From assembly GCF_000775285.1 (NCBI RefSeq), contig NZ_JJML01000017.1:1-64000 (forward strand): a stretch of 64,000 nucleotides of DNA, written 5' to 3'. Positions 31,170 to 41,662 of this stretch are shown one piece after another; positions within the stretch are counted from its first letter, which is position 1; each line of letters opens with the position of its first letter. The notes beneath the pieces are model-generated. The model was given only the letters and a program-made list of their open reading frames with translations, was not told where the DNA came from and made no database searches. Position numbers and translations under genes: made by a program. The DNA is from Neosynechococcus sphagnicola sy1 (GTDB taxonomy: Bacteria; Cyanobacteriota; Cyanobacteriia; Neosynechococcales; Neosynechococcaceae).

Positions 31170-32717
31170 ATGATCCCCGTGTATTTGGTAATGAGTCTAA
31201 CCCTGTGGCAGATTCCTTGGATCAATACATTCCTGCTATTCCTAGCTCTGAGTTCTGGTGGGGGAATGGTCAAAGCCCAGGGGATCAGTCCTTCGCCTCC
31301 CCCCGTTACTGTGGCTCACCCCATGGACAGACCCCTCTGTAGGGCTGATTTGGCAAGGGCAATCCAGGGAATTTTAGATCGTCCTCAATGGCACCGCTCT
31401 CGTTGGGGGATTTTAATTCAAACCTTGTCTCCCCCCGTGACCCTCTTCGAGCGGGACTCCTATCGATTCTTTATTCCAGCCTCTAACGTCAAGTTGATGA
31501 CGACCGCCGCCGCCCTCCACCGTTTGGGTGCTGACTTTCGGATGCGGACAACGGTTCAACGGGTCAATCCAGCAACCCTGACCATTGCGGGTTTGCGTCC
31601 TGACGCTACGGTATTGCGGCTAGTGGGACGGGGTGACCCCAGTTTTACAACGGCAAACCTTCAGGACTTAGCCCAGCAACTGCGTCGCCAGGGTATTCTG
31701 CACATTGATCTATTGCTGTTGGATACCCACTACTTTCTGGGAGCGGCGATCGCTCCCAGTTGGGCTTGGGAAGACGTACAACTGGGGTATGGTGCCCCCG
31801 CTACCAGCTTGATTCTGAATCAAAATGTCAATTACCTTCGCTTAATGCCCCAAGCGGTGGGTCAGCCGCTCCAGATTACTTGGGAAGATGCTGCGGCCAT
31901 GAATTTATGGCCCCTTCGCAATGTCTCCCAGACAGTGCCAGCCACCGCCGATGAGTTCATTGAGGTGCAGCCCCAGGGCGGGTGGCTGCAAATACGGGGA
32001 CAGCTACGGGTGGGTGCCGATCCAGAGTTCATCGGTATTCCCTATCCAGACCCCGTGCAGCACTTCTCACAGCAGTTACGGCTGGCATTAGCAGCCCAGC
32101 AGATCACAGTAACACGCACAGAAATCACAGACACCCCCAGTGCCACGGCGGAACCAGAGGTGGGTGCCATCAGCTCCCCCCCCTTAGCAGCCTTGATCAC
32201 CACAGCCAACCAGGACAGCAACAATCTCTATGCAGAGGTACTGCTCCGAAGCTTGGGCGCGAGTCAAGTAGCAACCGAGGCATCTACCGCCACCCTCGGA
32301 CTGGAACTGTTGCAAGCAACCCTTACCCAGTTGGGCATCGACCCTGGCGGTTATCACCTTGTGGACGGTTCCGGTCTGTCCCGGCAAAACTTAGTCAGCC
32401 CCGTCGCCCTTGTACAAACCTTGCAAGCGATGGCGCAGTCACGAGAAGCATCGGTGTTTCTGGCTTCCTTAGCAACCGCAGGGGTGAACGGTACGCTGCA
32501 AGACCGTTTGCAACAGACATCAGCTCAGGGGGTTGTCCGAGGCAAAACCGGCACCTTAGAAGGGGTCTCCAGCCTATCTGGTTATGTTTTGGTACCGAAT
32601 GCCATCCCCCTAGTCTTCAGCCTCATGGTCAATCAGTCTGAACAACCCACCGCAGCCCAACGTCAGGCACTCGATGAAATAGTGCTGCTTCTCACCCGAT
32701 TAGGATCCTGCCCTTAA
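31170..32717 (+). CDS. dacB: D-Ala-D-Ala carboxypeptidase/endopeptidase, PBP4 (DacB) family
   Basis: A 515-residue exported serine peptidase. An N-terminal hydrophobic signal is followed by PASNVKLMTTAAAL with the S-x-x-K nucleophile motif, then DSNNLYAEVLL (S-x-N), and GKTGTLEGVSSLSGY (K-T-G). The large insertion between SxxK and SxN is typical of class C PBPs. It trims or cleaves peptidoglycan cross-links in the periplasm. A second in-frame Met at 31191 could be the start. The next gene converges on it. Confidence 0.92.
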   Translation: MIPVYLVMSLTLWQIPWINTFLLFLALSSGGGMVKAQGISPSPPPVTVAHPMDRPLCRADLARAIQGILDRPQWHRSRWGILIQTLSPPVTLFERDSYRFFIPASNVKLMTTAAALHRLGADFRMRTTVQRVNPATLTIAGLRPDATVLRLVGRGDPSFTTANLQDLAQQLRRQGILHIDLLLLDTHYFLGAAIAPSWAWEDVQLGYGAPATSLILNQNVNYLRLMPQAVGQPLQITWEDAAAMNLWPLRNVSQTVPATADEFIEVQPQGGWLQIRGQLRVGADPEFIGIPYPDPVQHFSQQLRLALAAQQITVTRTEITDTPSATAEPEVGAISSPPLAALITTANQDSNNLYAEVLLRSLGASQVATEASTATLGLELLQATLTQLGIDPGGYHLVDGSGLSRQNLVSPVALVQTLQAMAQSREASVFLASLATAGVNGTLQDRLQQTSAQGVVRGKTGTLEGVSSLSGYVLVPNAIPLVFSLMVNQSEQPTAAQRQALDEIVLLLTRLGSCP

Positions 32718-32731
32718 AGGTCTGAGTAGGG

Positions 32732-33745
32732 CTAATAGCCACCCTCCTCTTCATATTCCGGTGTTTTCATCTTTTCAGGGAGGTTGACCTTCGGAGGCTG
32801 GTACTGAGGTTCTTCATCGGCCCACACATCTTCATCGTAGGCTTCTGTATAGGCAGTTTCTTCAGGGGAACGACTCTCTATCTCATCATCGTAGTCGTAG
32901 TCATCGTCTTCTTCATAGTCTGCGTCGTAGTTATCCCGATCAACGGCTTCACTCCAGTTCTCCTCCTCTTCCTCTTCGGGGTAGTAGACTGGCTCAGCAC
33001 GCTGGAGACGGGCAGGCTTGGGGGGAGGCTGGCGTTCTTCTTCTTCCCAGTCATTCTCATTCCACCGCTCCTGCACCGGGGTAACCGTGCGCAGGGACTG
33101 CTGGGTGGGGGTGCGTAGCGGCACCCCCGTGCCTAACTGGTTTTCTGGTCGGGCAATCGGGGTGAGATAGTCATCCGCTTCCTCCCGTTCCCAGGGAGGT
33201 TTACCCAGGCCAAACTTCTCAAGAATCCCCTCCGTGATTTGGCTGAGGCGCTCCTCCGCTCCTTCAAAGACAATCAAGCGATCGGGGCCACTGCTAACAA
33301 TTTCATCCACCGGCAATTCATAGGTGCTGATCAACTTTTCTGGAATTTGGGGAAATCCCAGGGACGAGACAATCAGCGCCGAAATCTTGCCGTCATCAAT
33401 ATCAAATCGGAAGCCATGAACCCGCCCTAGGAGTTCTCCGGTTTCCGTAACGACTTCATTGCGAATTAAGCTGTTATAGGCCTCGGCATCGAGGTCGATA
33501 ATGGCACTATCGTCGTCAACCAGGATGACATCCCCAATTTGGCGGATGCTGCTGAGGAGCATATACCGAGGAATTCCGGCGATCAGCCCGGTGAGGAGGT
33601 TGTCTCGCAGACCGATAGCCACAACCTCTCGTTGGTCAATATCAACCCACAGCTGGTTCACCACTCCCAGGCGCTTTCCTGTGTCACGAGTGATTACCTG
33701 GGTGCCTAGAAGGTCAGAGCGGTAGCAAATTTTTTCAGATGTCAT
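32732..33745 (-). CDS. PRC-barrel domain protein with acidic tail
   Basis: A 337-residue protein with two PRC-barrel domains: residues 5-80 (LLGTQVITRDTGKRLGVVNQLWVDI) and about 90-165 (NEVVTETGELLGRVHGFRFDIDDG). The C-terminal 150 residues are disordered and strongly acidic (runs of Asp, Glu and Tyr). Family members in cyanobacteria may bind RNA or photosynthetic complexes; no specific role is shown. It lies 40 bp downstream of smc on the same strand and may be cotranscribed. Confidence 0.85.
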   Translation of the reverse strand: MTSEKICYRSDLLGTQVITRDTGKRLGVVNQLWVDIDQREVVAIGLRDNLLTGLIAGIPRYMLLSSIRQIGDVILVDDDSAIIDLDAEAYNSLIRNEVVTETGELLGRVHGFRFDIDDGKISALIVSSLGFPQIPEKLISTYELPVDEIVSSGPDRLIVFEGAEERLSQITEGILEKFGLGKPPWEREEADDYLTPIARPENQLGTGVPLRTPTQQSLRTVTPVQERWNENDWEEEERQPPPKPARLQRAEPVYYPEEEEEENWSEAVDRDNYDADYEEDDDYDYDDEIESRSPEETAYTEAYDEDVWADEEPQYQPPKVNLPEKMKTPEYEEEGGY

Positions 33746-33785
33746 TTTCGAGTCCTGGTCTCGAAGCCAATGGAAATTACTAGAA

Positions 33786-36700
33786 TCATACAGAAGCAGC
33801 TTGGGGTTGCAATTGCAATCCTAAAACTTGAGTATAAGCTCCCCGTGCCTGCGTGACACCAATTGTCCGCTCTGCTGATTCCATCATGGGTCGTCTGAGA
33901 CTCACCACAATAAATTGCGCCTGCTGCGCCTGCTGTTTGATCATTTTAGCCAATCGCTCTACATTTGACCCATCTAGGAACATATCGACCTCATCGAAGG
34001 CATAGAACGGGGAGGGTCGATAACGCTGCAAGGCAAAGATAAAGCTCAGGGCGGTCAGGGATTTTTCACCCCCAGACATAGAGGCGAGACGCTGGACGGG
34101 CTTGCCTTTGGGATGGGCAATTAAATTCAAACCACTGGTGGCGGGATCCTGGGGATCATCTAGTTGCAGGGAGCCGTCGCCATCGGAGAGGATGGCGAAA
34201 ATTGACTGGAAGTTTTCGTTGACGGCCTCAAAGGCTTCCTGAAAGGCACGTTGCCGCAGGGTGGTAAAGTTCTCAATCCGCAGCAGCAGTTCGGTGCGTT
34301 CCGATTCCAGGGTGGTGAGCTTATCGCTGAGTTCTTGGAGGCGGGTTTGGGTGCGGTCATATTCTTCCAGGGCCAGCATATTCACGGGTTCCATGGCCTG
34401 GATGCGTTTTTGCAGCGATCGCAATTCTGGCTGGAGTTGATCTAGGGATAGGGTTGAGGGAATTTCCGGAAGGGGGTCGGGGAGTTCTGGCTGCAGGGTT
34501 TGCACTTGTACCTGGAGTTGAGTCAGTTGCTCGTGGCGCTGGTGCTGGGTTTCTTGGAGTTTTTGCCACTGCCACTGGGATTGTTGCTGGCTTTGCTGCT
34601 GCTCTCGTAATTGGCGTTCGACCTGATCGCGGGCTTGTTTGGCCTCTCCTAAGGTTTGCTCCAGGGTAGCGATCTCCCCTTGGGTCTGGGCGGCCTGGGT
34701 ACTGACCGTAGATTGCTGCTGGCTCAGGGTGGCTGCCTGGTTGGATTGGTAAACCTGTTGGCTACGATAATCTTCCAGACGGGTTTGGGCTTGTTGGATT
34801 TTCTCCTGTACCAGCTGCCGCTGATTTTCCAGCTCTTGCAGGCGCTGTTCCGTGTTGCGCAGCACCAGTTCCCACCCATTGAGTTGAGCTTCCTGAATAC
34901 GAATATTGGCCTGGATTTGCTGCCATTGGCTATGGGTTTGGGACTGCTCTAGCTCGGTGAGGGATTGTTGCCAGATTTCCAACTGCACTTCCTGGGTGGG
35001 AATGCTGTGATCCAGTTCCTGCAAGCGCGTCTGGGCTTGGGTTCGTCCCTGGTGGTTTTGGGAGAGTTGGCTGTGTAACTGGCTCTGTTGCTTCTGGAGT
35101 TGCTGGAGTTCGGATTGGAGTTGGGTGACTTGGCGCTGGTGTTCCCGTTGGTGTTGGCGGACTTCGATTAGTTCCCGCGATCGCTGCTGCACCTCGGCCC
35201 CAATTTGCTGGATGGCCTGTCCACTGCGGTCTAGAATTGCCTCTAACTCTTGGAGACGGGCGCTTAAGTCCCGGATCTCAGAAGACTCTGTTTCCGTAAC
35301 CGTACCCAAGCGCAGGGTTTGGTTGGTGGGAGCACTCCCCCCCGTCATCGCTCCGGTGCTTTCCAGCAGATCGCCCCCAAGGGTGACCATGCGAAACTGC
35401 CCCAGATGGCGACGGGCGTTCTGTAATTGGTCAAACACCAGGGTATTCCCCAGAACGTAGGCAAAGATTGCCTCGTAGCGGCGATCGCAGGCCAGCAGAT
35501 TCACTGCCAGGTCAACCATGCCCTCTAGGCGCTGCCAGGGTGGAATACTCAGGGGTTTAGGCCCTTGGATTTTATTCAAGGGCAGAAAGGTAACCCGTCC
35601 CGCCCGTTTTTGTTTCAGTAATTCAATGCCTGCGGCAGCTACCCCGTCATCTTCCACCACCAGATTGCCCAATCGGGCACCGGCTGAGACTTCTAAGGCA
35701 AGTTGATACCGGGGGTCAACCCGACCCAGATGGGCTACTAGGCCACAGACACCGGGCAATCCAGCTTGGAGAATCACCTTGGTGGCAAAAGTTCCCTGCC
35801 CCTCCTGAATCGCCTGGGCTTGGGCTTCTAACTTATCCAGTTGCCGCTGTTTTTCCCGTTGCTCTTGCACCAGGCGAGTTTGGGTTTGTTGTTGTACTTG
35901 CAAGGTTTCTTCAGCCAGCCACAGGGTCTCAGCGAGGGCGATCGCCTGAGCCGCCGTGGTCTCTTGGGCAGTAAGAACCGCCGTCAGGGTTTGCTGCTTC
36001 TGCTCCACCTCTTGGTCTAACCGCTGCCCTTGCTGGGTCTGCTCCTGAATTTGCCGCTGTAACTGATGCACCCGCTCCCGCAGTTGGGCCTGTTCCGTGC
36101 GTTGGGGGTCGAGGGTTTGCAGGAGGGTGGCAATTTGTTGATGCAGGGTCGTTTGTTGCTGTACCCAGACTTCCGCATGGGCGGCGGAGTTGCTAGCCGC
36201 TTCCCGACTGGTATGCAGCGACTGTTGGGCTTCGTCCCGCGATGCCTGGAGGGAGACCAAATCCTGGCTGGCGATGGTTTGATACTCCTGGGTGAGGTTT
36301 GCCAAGGTTTGCCAATGTTCCTGGAGTTCTCCCTGGGTTCGTAGCAGCAACGTCGCTGTCTCCTGGGTGGCGATGGTCAATTCCTCCTGTTGACGTTGCA
36401 GTTGCCGCAGCTCGGCCTCGTGGGTCGCCAGAGTCGCTTGCAATCCCAGATATTCCTCTTCTCCTAAGGCCCGGACGCGGTTGTTGAGTCCCTCTAGTTC
36501 CACCGTCGTCCCCTCGACCTGGGCCGAAAGTGCTGCCAGTTGACCGCTGAGGGTAGCATCCACCTGCTCATCGGCCTGGATCTGCGATCGCAACTGCTGC
36601 ACCTGGGCCGCCAGTTGGCGGTAGCCAATCACCACTTCCCACTGGGATTTTGTCTCTAGCTCCGTCCGCAGTTTCTGATATTTTTCCGCTTGCACCCGAT

Positions 36701-37355
36701 CCTGAGCCAAGCGATCGCGCTGTTCAGTCAATTCCCGCTCAATAATCCGACAACTTTCTTGGCGCTCTTTCACCGCATCGAGCTTTTCTTTGGCTTGGGT
36801 AATTTTGCGATCAAACGCCGCTACCCCTGCCAGTTCATCAATAATTTGCCGCCGCTCTCGGGGCGGCATGGAAATAATGCTGGTTACATCCCCTTGCAGC
36901 ACCACATTGTAGCCCTCTGGGTAAATCCGCAGCTCATGGAGTTGCTCATGGAGATCGTTGAGGGTACACGGCTCACCATTGATGGCATAGGTCGAGGTAT
37001 AGGTTCCCTGAGGGGTGACCCGTAGCTTCCGGGTCACACTCCATTCCAGAGACGGGGGGAGAGCCGCTCCCGGACTTGATGGTTCAGCATCCCCTAGCTC
37101 AAAGGTGACAGTAACACTGGCTTCCACCGTTGCCCGACCCCGGGTTGATTGTTGATGATTAACCAGATCGGGCAAGCGCTCCGCCCGCATCCCCTTAGAA
37201 GTAGACAATCCCAGGGCAAACAACAGGGCATCCAGAATATTAGACTTGCCGGAGCCATTGGGACCCGAAACCACTGTAAACCCTGGCAGCAGAGGAACCT
37301 GAGTCGCGCCACCAAAGGATTTAAAGTTACAAAGTTCCAGCCGCTTAATGTACAC
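33786..37355 (-). CDS. smc: Chromosome segregation ATPase SMC
   Basis: About 1189 residues from a GTG start giving VYIKRLELCNFKSFGG, the conserved SMC beginning; an ATG 42 bp upstream is possible. Walker A is VVSGPNGSGKSNILDALLF. Two long Gln-rich coiled coils flank a hinge (about residues 510-680, with GVCGLVAHLGRV). The C-terminal head has MSGGEKSLTALSFIFALQ and YAFDEVDMFLDG (Walker B). It works with ScpA/ScpB to organise and segregate chromosomes. The frame is intact, in contrast to several neighbours. Confidence 0.97.
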   Translation of the reverse strand: MYIKRLELCNFKSFGGATQVPLLPGFTVVSGPNGSGKSNILDALLFALGLSTSKGMRAERLPDLVNHQQSTRGRATVEASVTVTFELGDAEPSSPGAALPPSLEWSVTRKLRVTPQGTYTSTYAINGEPCTLNDLHEQLHELRIYPEGYNVVLQGDVTSIISMPPRERRQIIDELAGVAAFDRKITQAKEKLDAVKERQESCRIIERELTEQRDRLAQDRVQAEKYQKLRTELETKSQWEVVIGYRQLAAQVQQLRSQIQADEQVDATLSGQLAALSAQVEGTTVELEGLNNRVRALGEEEYLGLQATLATHEAELRQLQRQQEELTIATQETATLLLRTQGELQEHWQTLANLTQEYQTIASQDLVSLQASRDEAQQSLHTSREAASNSAAHAEVWVQQQTTLHQQIATLLQTLDPQRTEQAQLRERVHQLQRQIQEQTQQGQRLDQEVEQKQQTLTAVLTAQETTAAQAIALAETLWLAEETLQVQQQTQTRLVQEQREKQRQLDKLEAQAQAIQEGQGTFATKVILQAGLPGVCGLVAHLGRVDPRYQLALEVSAGARLGNLVVEDDGVAAAGIELLKQKRAGRVTFLPLNKIQGPKPLSIPPWQRLEGMVDLAVNLLACDRRYEAIFAYVLGNTLVFDQLQNARRHLGQFRMVTLGGDLLESTGAMTGGSAPTNQTLRLGTVTETESSEIRDLSARLQELEAILDRSGQAIQQIGAEVQQRSRELIEVRQHQREHQRQVTQLQSELQQLQKQQSQLHSQLSQNHQGRTQAQTRLQELDHSIPTQEVQLEIWQQSLTELEQSQTHSQWQQIQANIRIQEAQLNGWELVLRNTEQRLQELENQRQLVQEKIQQAQTRLEDYRSQQVYQSNQAATLSQQQSTVSTQAAQTQGEIATLEQTLGEAKQARDQVERQLREQQQSQQQSQWQWQKLQETQHQRHEQLTQLQVQVQTLQPELPDPLPEIPSTLSLDQLQPELRSLQKRIQAMEPVNMLALEEYDRTQTRLQELSDKLTTLESERTELLLRIENFTTLRQRAFQEAFEAVNENFQSIFAILSDGDGSLQLDDPQDPATSGLNLIAHPKGKPVQRLASMSGGEKSLTALSFIFALQRYRPSPFYAFDEVDMFLDGSNVERLAKMIKQQAQQAQFIVVSLRRPMMESAERTIGVTQARGAYTQVLGLQLQPQAASV

Positions 37356-37493
37356 TAAACCGCTTGTAAAAACGGTTGCGTCCCCTACCAATGGCATCTG
37401 GCGTACAGGAATACTAACTCCTAGGGTTGCTGATTAGGTTAGCACGAGGACTCAGGAGTTGCCAGAAATGAGTCATTAAGTTACCCTTTGTGG

Positions 37494-38437
37494 TCATTGG
37501 GTGGCAGTGATGTCAGCAATTAATTCTTGTAACACTCCATCGGAACGATCGTGTTCGATCTGGCAAGTTCCGGCATTAGCATGGCCGCCGCCCCCATACT
37601 TAAACATCAGTTCTCCAATAAACACCTTCGAGGAGCGGTTGAAAATTGATTTACCAACGGCAAACACGGTATTTTTTGGTTCAATCCCGGTAGTGCGTAG
37701 ATAGAAATATTACAGTGGGGATACATGGCATAGATCATAAATCGGTTGCCAGGATAGATGGGTTGCTCGTGGCGTAAATCTAAAACCACGAGCGGGTCAT
37801 AGACCTGAGAACAGTGAACAATTTGGGTCTTGAAGCTATGTTCGTGTTCAAAGTAGAGATCAACCCGTTCCTTCACATCCGGTAGCTGCAAAATTTCATC
37901 AATGGTATAGGTTCTACAATACTCAACTAAGTCCATCATCAAATCATAGTTCGAGATCCGAAAGTCTTTAAATCTTCCGAGACCCGTCCTCGAATCCATG
38001 ATGAAGCTGAGCAAAATCCAGCCTTTTGGCTCTAAGACTTCTTCAATGCTCAATTGGGCAGAGTCAGATTTATCAACTGCAGCCATCATTACTTCTGAGA
38101 TTTGAGGGAAGCGCGTTGAGCCGCCAAAATGGTCATAGATTAACCGTGCAGTTGAAGGTGCCGAGGCATCAAAAACATGACCCTCTTTGTGGTAAATATC
38201 TTCATGGCGAATAATTTCACTCATGTGATGATCAAAAACCAAATGCGCTCCTGAGACGTAGGGCAAATTGGCGGTGATATCGTGGCTGGTAATTTCAATT
38301 TTGCCATCTTGCATATCTTTGGGATGGGCAAATTTGATCTCATTAATTAAATTTAATTCGCGGAGGAGAACTGCACAAACAAGTCCATCAAAATCACTAC
38401 GTGTAACTAATCTGTACTGATTGGGATGCAATGACAT
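37494..38437 (-). pseudogene. DHH-family phosphoesterase, one frameshift
   Basis: The first frame begins YRLVTRSDFDGLVCAVLL and contains LVFDHHMSE (the DHH motif) and ARLIYDHFGG. It loses its frame near the A/T run at 37672-37677. The correct tail is readable in another frame, with GELMFKYGGGGHANAGTCQ (the DHHA1 nucleotide-binding loop) to a stop at 37494. Repaired length is about 314 residues. It resembles NrnA-like or exopolyphosphatase-like enzymes acting on short oligonucleotides, pAp or linear phosphate esters. This is the one break that looks like a -1 change. Confidence 0.82.
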
Positions 38438-38634
38438 AGGTACACCTCTAGATGCAGTCTGGCTCGTAAGACCTGGGTCACCAAATCTAGCAGATCTTCT
38501 GGGACCAGCGGGTGATTCCCCAACGGGGACTGGGCTGAACTAGGGTTGAGTATAGCGTTAACTCACCCCCCACAAACTTCCATTTGCAGCGATGATCAAG
38601 AAAGTGAGGACTCAGCACTGATCGAAGGATACTG

Positions 38635-39135
38635 ATGGGTGATTCAGTAAATAACGGCATGGCAAATCCAGAACATCTGGCTCGACTACAACTCGGAACC
38701 CTGGCTTGGAACCAGTGGCGGGATGAGTACCCCGCAGTCTCTCCCAATTTAAGGGGGGCGAAGCTGTCGCAGCTCGATCTGTTCCAGATCAATTTATACA
38801 AAGCCAATCTGGAATGCGCTGATTTGAGTGAAACCAATCTGCGGGAAGCGGATCTTTGCCTAGCCACTTTGCTGGGTGCCAACCTTTCCCTGGCAACGTT
38901 ACTGGGTGCTGATCTCAGTGGCGCAAATCTCGCCGAGGCCAACCTTCAGGATGCCTACTTTTGGGAAGCCAATCTCTATAAGGTGAATCTCTCGAAGGCT
39001 AACTTAGCGGGCGCTGACTTTTGGGAAGCCAATCTTGGCAAGGCCAATCTCTACGAGGCCAAGCTTGCTAGAACCCATTTAGAGCGAGCCCGACTCAAGG
39101 GAGCCACCCTACCCGATGGATCTTTGTATGCTTAG
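38635..39135 (+). CDS. Pentapeptide-repeat protein
   Basis: A 166-residue protein with about twenty A(D/N)LxX repeats from residue 40 (ANLECADLSETNLREADLC, continuing). These fold into a right-handed quadrilateral beta-helix. The N-terminal 35 residues (NPEHLARLQLGTLAWNQWRDEYP) are a cap seen in many cyanobacterial members. Role unknown; no enzyme domain. A second Met (38659) may be the start. The opposite-strand reading frame here is a shadow. Confidence 0.88.
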   Translation: MGDSVNNGMANPEHLARLQLGTLAWNQWRDEYPAVSPNLRGAKLSQLDLFQINLYKANLECADLSETNLREADLCLATLLGANLSLATLLGADLSGANLAEANLQDAYFWEANLYKVNLSKANLAGADFWEANLGKANLYEAKLARTHLERARLKGATLPDGSLYA

Positions 39136-39330
39136 GGAGGGGGTGCATCCGTCTCAGCGACGGGCAACTGGCAGCAATCCCCTAGGAACCCCGGTGGCAT
39201 GTGGCTAGAATAATGAAATAATTCTAAAACTCAAAGTCTCATTTGATATATTTCGACACGTGGGGTTGAGATATATTTGCTACTTCGGCTTCAGTCAACC
39301 CACTTGCCCTACCAGGAGCAACACCACCGC

Positions 39331-40911
39331 ATGAATTCCCGTCATCCTGATCTCCAGCTTTCTCCGGCAGATACTGCTAAGTCCGGTGAATTGCCAGCGC
39401 GACGACAAGTTGATTCCCTCAGTACTGAGTTGTCCGCCTCGGAACCCTTCGAGATCACCGGAGACATCCAACGACCTGATAAACCCGAGGAAGCCTGTGG
39501 TGTCTTTGGCGTCTACGCGCCGGACGAAAATGTTGCCAAATTAGCCTATTTTGGTTTGTTTGCGCTGCAACATCGGGGTCAAGAGTCCGCTGGGATTGCC
39601 ACCTTTGAAGCCGATGAAGTGCATTTGCATAAAGATATGGGGCTGGTGACTCAGGTTTTCAATGAGTCGATCCTGCTTGAATTACCCGGTTGTCTGGCGG
39701 TGGGACATACCCGCTATTCCACAACTGGTTCCAGTCGGGTTGTCAATGCCCAGCCCGCTGTGGTTCCGGCTCGGCTGGGGAAACTGGCCCTGGCTCACAA
39801 TGGCAACTTGGTGAATACGATCTCCCTGCGGGAAGAACTCCTGAGGAGTCACTGTAATTTGCTAACTACCACGGATTCTGAGTTAATTGCCTTTGCGATC
39901 GCCCAGGAAGTCAATCAGGGGAAGGACTGGTTAGAGGGGGCCATCAGCGCCTTACACCGCTGTGAAGGAGCCTTTAGCCTGGTGATTGGAACGCCGGTGG
40001 GGTTAATGGGGGTACGTGACCCCAACGGTATTCGCCCCTTGGTAATTGGTGTGTTGCCCAAGACCCCGCTGACCCCAGTTCCACGCTACGTTCTGGCTTC
40101 AGAAACCTGTGCCCTGGATATCATTGGTGCCGATTATCTGCGGGATGTGGAACCAGGAGAATTGGTCTGGATTACGAATGAAGGATTGGCATCTTTCCAT
40201 TGGACAAATCGCTCCGAACGCAAGCTCTGCATTTTTGAACTCATTTATTTTGCCAGACCGGATAGTGTCATGCTCGAAAGCGAGAGTTTGTATAGTTATC
40301 GGCGGCGATTGGGTGAGCAACTCGCGGTGGAAGCCCCGGTCATTGCCGATTTAATTCTGGGGGTTCCTGACTCTGGGATTCCGGCTGCCATTGGCTATGC
40401 CCACGCCTCCGGAATTCCCTATGCCGAAGGCTTGATTAAAAATCGCTATGTGGGGCGTACCTTTATCCAGCCCACCCAGTCGATGCGCGAGTCTGGCATT
40501 CGCATGAAGCTAAATCCCCTCAAAGATGTGCTGGTGGGTAAACGAGTGGTGATTGTGGATGACTCAATTGTCCGAGGAACCACCAGTTACAAGATTGTCA
40601 AAGCCCTCCGAGATGCAGGAGCCACGGAAGTTCATATGCGGATCTCCTCCCCGCCCGTGACCCATCCCTGCTTCTATGGCATTGATACCGATAATCAGGA
40701 TCAACTGGTTGCTGCCACTATGTCCGTAGCTGAAATCCGCGACCAGATTGGAGTCGATACCCTGGCTTATCTCAGTTGGAAGGGAATGCTCAATGCCACT
40801 CAGGAAGATCCCCTGAGCTTTTGCTCCGCCTGCTTCACGGGAGATTATCCGATTCCAGTTCCGGAACGGGTCAAGCGCTCGAAGTTAATTCTGGAAAAAG
40901 CAGTCCTTTAA
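39331..40911 (+). CDS. purF: Amidophosphoribosyltransferase
   Basis: About 526 residues, first committed step of purine synthesis (PRPP plus glutamine to phosphoribosylamine). After an N-terminal extension, EEACGVFGVYAPDE places the nucleophilic Cys of the class II glutaminase after a propeptide. ALQHRGQESAGIAT and HTRYSTTG follow. The C-terminal phosphoribosyltransferase domain has VVIVDDSIVRGTTS, the PRPP loop. FCSACFTG near the end supplies Fe-S cysteines. The ATG used has an AGGAG site 12 nt upstream; an alternative start lies at 39277. Confidence 0.96.
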   Translation: MNSRHPDLQLSPADTAKSGELPARRQVDSLSTELSASEPFEITGDIQRPDKPEEACGVFGVYAPDENVAKLAYFGLFALQHRGQESAGIATFEADEVHLHKDMGLVTQVFNESILLELPGCLAVGHTRYSTTGSSRVVNAQPAVVPARLGKLALAHNGNLVNTISLREELLRSHCNLLTTTDSELIAFAIAQEVNQGKDWLEGAISALHRCEGAFSLVIGTPVGLMGVRDPNGIRPLVIGVLPKTPLTPVPRYVLASETCALDIIGADYLRDVEPGELVWITNEGLASFHWTNRSERKLCIFELIYFARPDSVMLESESLYSYRRRLGEQLAVEAPVIADLILGVPDSGIPAAIGYAHASGIPYAEGLIKNRYVGRTFIQPTQSMRESGIRMKLNPLKDVLVGKRVVIVDDSIVRGTTSYKIVKALRDAGATEVHMRISSPPVTHPCFYGIDTDNQDQLVAATMSVAEIRDQIGVDTLAYLSWKGMLNATQEDPLSFCSACFTGDYPIPVPERVKRSKLILEKAVL

Positions 40912-40977
40912 GCATGACCGATGGTCATTGGCAGCGCTGATCCTCGGACGCTAGATTGCACTCCGAGGATTGTGATT

Positions 40978-41601
40978 TCAGCTTGCACAGCCTGAGGGCC
41001 GAACTGCCCCGAGATAATTAGCCAGATAGGGCGAGAATATTTCGTAGATCAGGGTCAGGGGATGTCCGTGGTGCCAGAACAGGTAATACCGCCCCCAGAA
41101 AGGCCCTGGATCGCCAAAGGCGGCGGCTAAGGGAACAGAATTGCCGTAGTGTACACCCCTAATGTCACGGTAGAGTTCCGTGCGCTGATGGGCTAGGCTA
41201 ACCCAGATGGGAAGCGATCGATTCTGGAGATACTCATCCACATGACTTGCCTCCCACCAAGACGTGGCATAGGCTAACCGTTGCCCAGAGGCTGTGCGTA
41301 GCCAAACCTGCCGCCGCAATCGTGGTCCTGGAATCATGTGGATGGGGTCTGGTGCATCATCGGGATTCATCCCAATGGGGGACATATCAATCACATCGAC
41401 CTCCGTCGGTTCCCCCGTCAAGAGTTGTAGATGGCGAGTGGGAGACCCATCTCCGAGGAGCAGCATCTGCCAGGTAGGTGCTAGACGACTATGGGGTAAG
41501 CCAGTCTGAACCGCAGCTTCTCCCCCTTTCCATAACAGATCGAGGGCGAACCAATCGCGCTGTACCGGCACACTATTGAGAGGTTGAATCAGGGAAGTCA
41601 A
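40978..41601 (-). CDS. Chorismate lyase, cyanobacterial type
   Basis: A 207-residue protein resembling the chorismate pyruvate-lyase family (DUF98/Ycf21) that makes 4-hydroxybenzoate for plastoquinone in cyanobacteria. Conserved blocks are RHLQLLTGEPTEVDVIDM, GPRLRRQVWLRTASGQRLAYATSWW and the C-terminal GRYYLFWHHGHPLTLIYEIFSPYL. The start appears to be TTG with no strong ribosome site. It converges with purF. Confidence is good for family, moderate for activity. Confidence 0.85.
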   Translation of the reverse strand: MTSLIQPLNSVPVQRDWFALDLLWKGGEAAVQTGLPHSRLAPTWQMLLLGDGSPTRHLQLLTGEPTEVDVIDMSPIGMNPDDAPDPIHMIPGPRLRRQVWLRTASGQRLAYATSWWEASHVDEYLQNRSLPIWVSLAHQRTELYRDIRGVHYGNSVPLAAAFGDPGPFWGRYYLFWHHGHPLTLIYEIFSPYLANYLGAVRPSGCAS

Positions 41602-41662
41602 TGTTCTTTACAAAACTTTTTATCTTGATTATATAGTGCAGGTCAAATAGCCTAGAGCATTC

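Noticed and set aside
32042-32641. Long alternative frames within the PBP4 gene
   Set aside because: Shadows of an intact gene with all three catalytic motifs.
38487-38942. Minus-strand frame opposite the pentapeptide-repeat gene
   Set aside because: A shadow caused by the regular codon pattern of the repeat protein.
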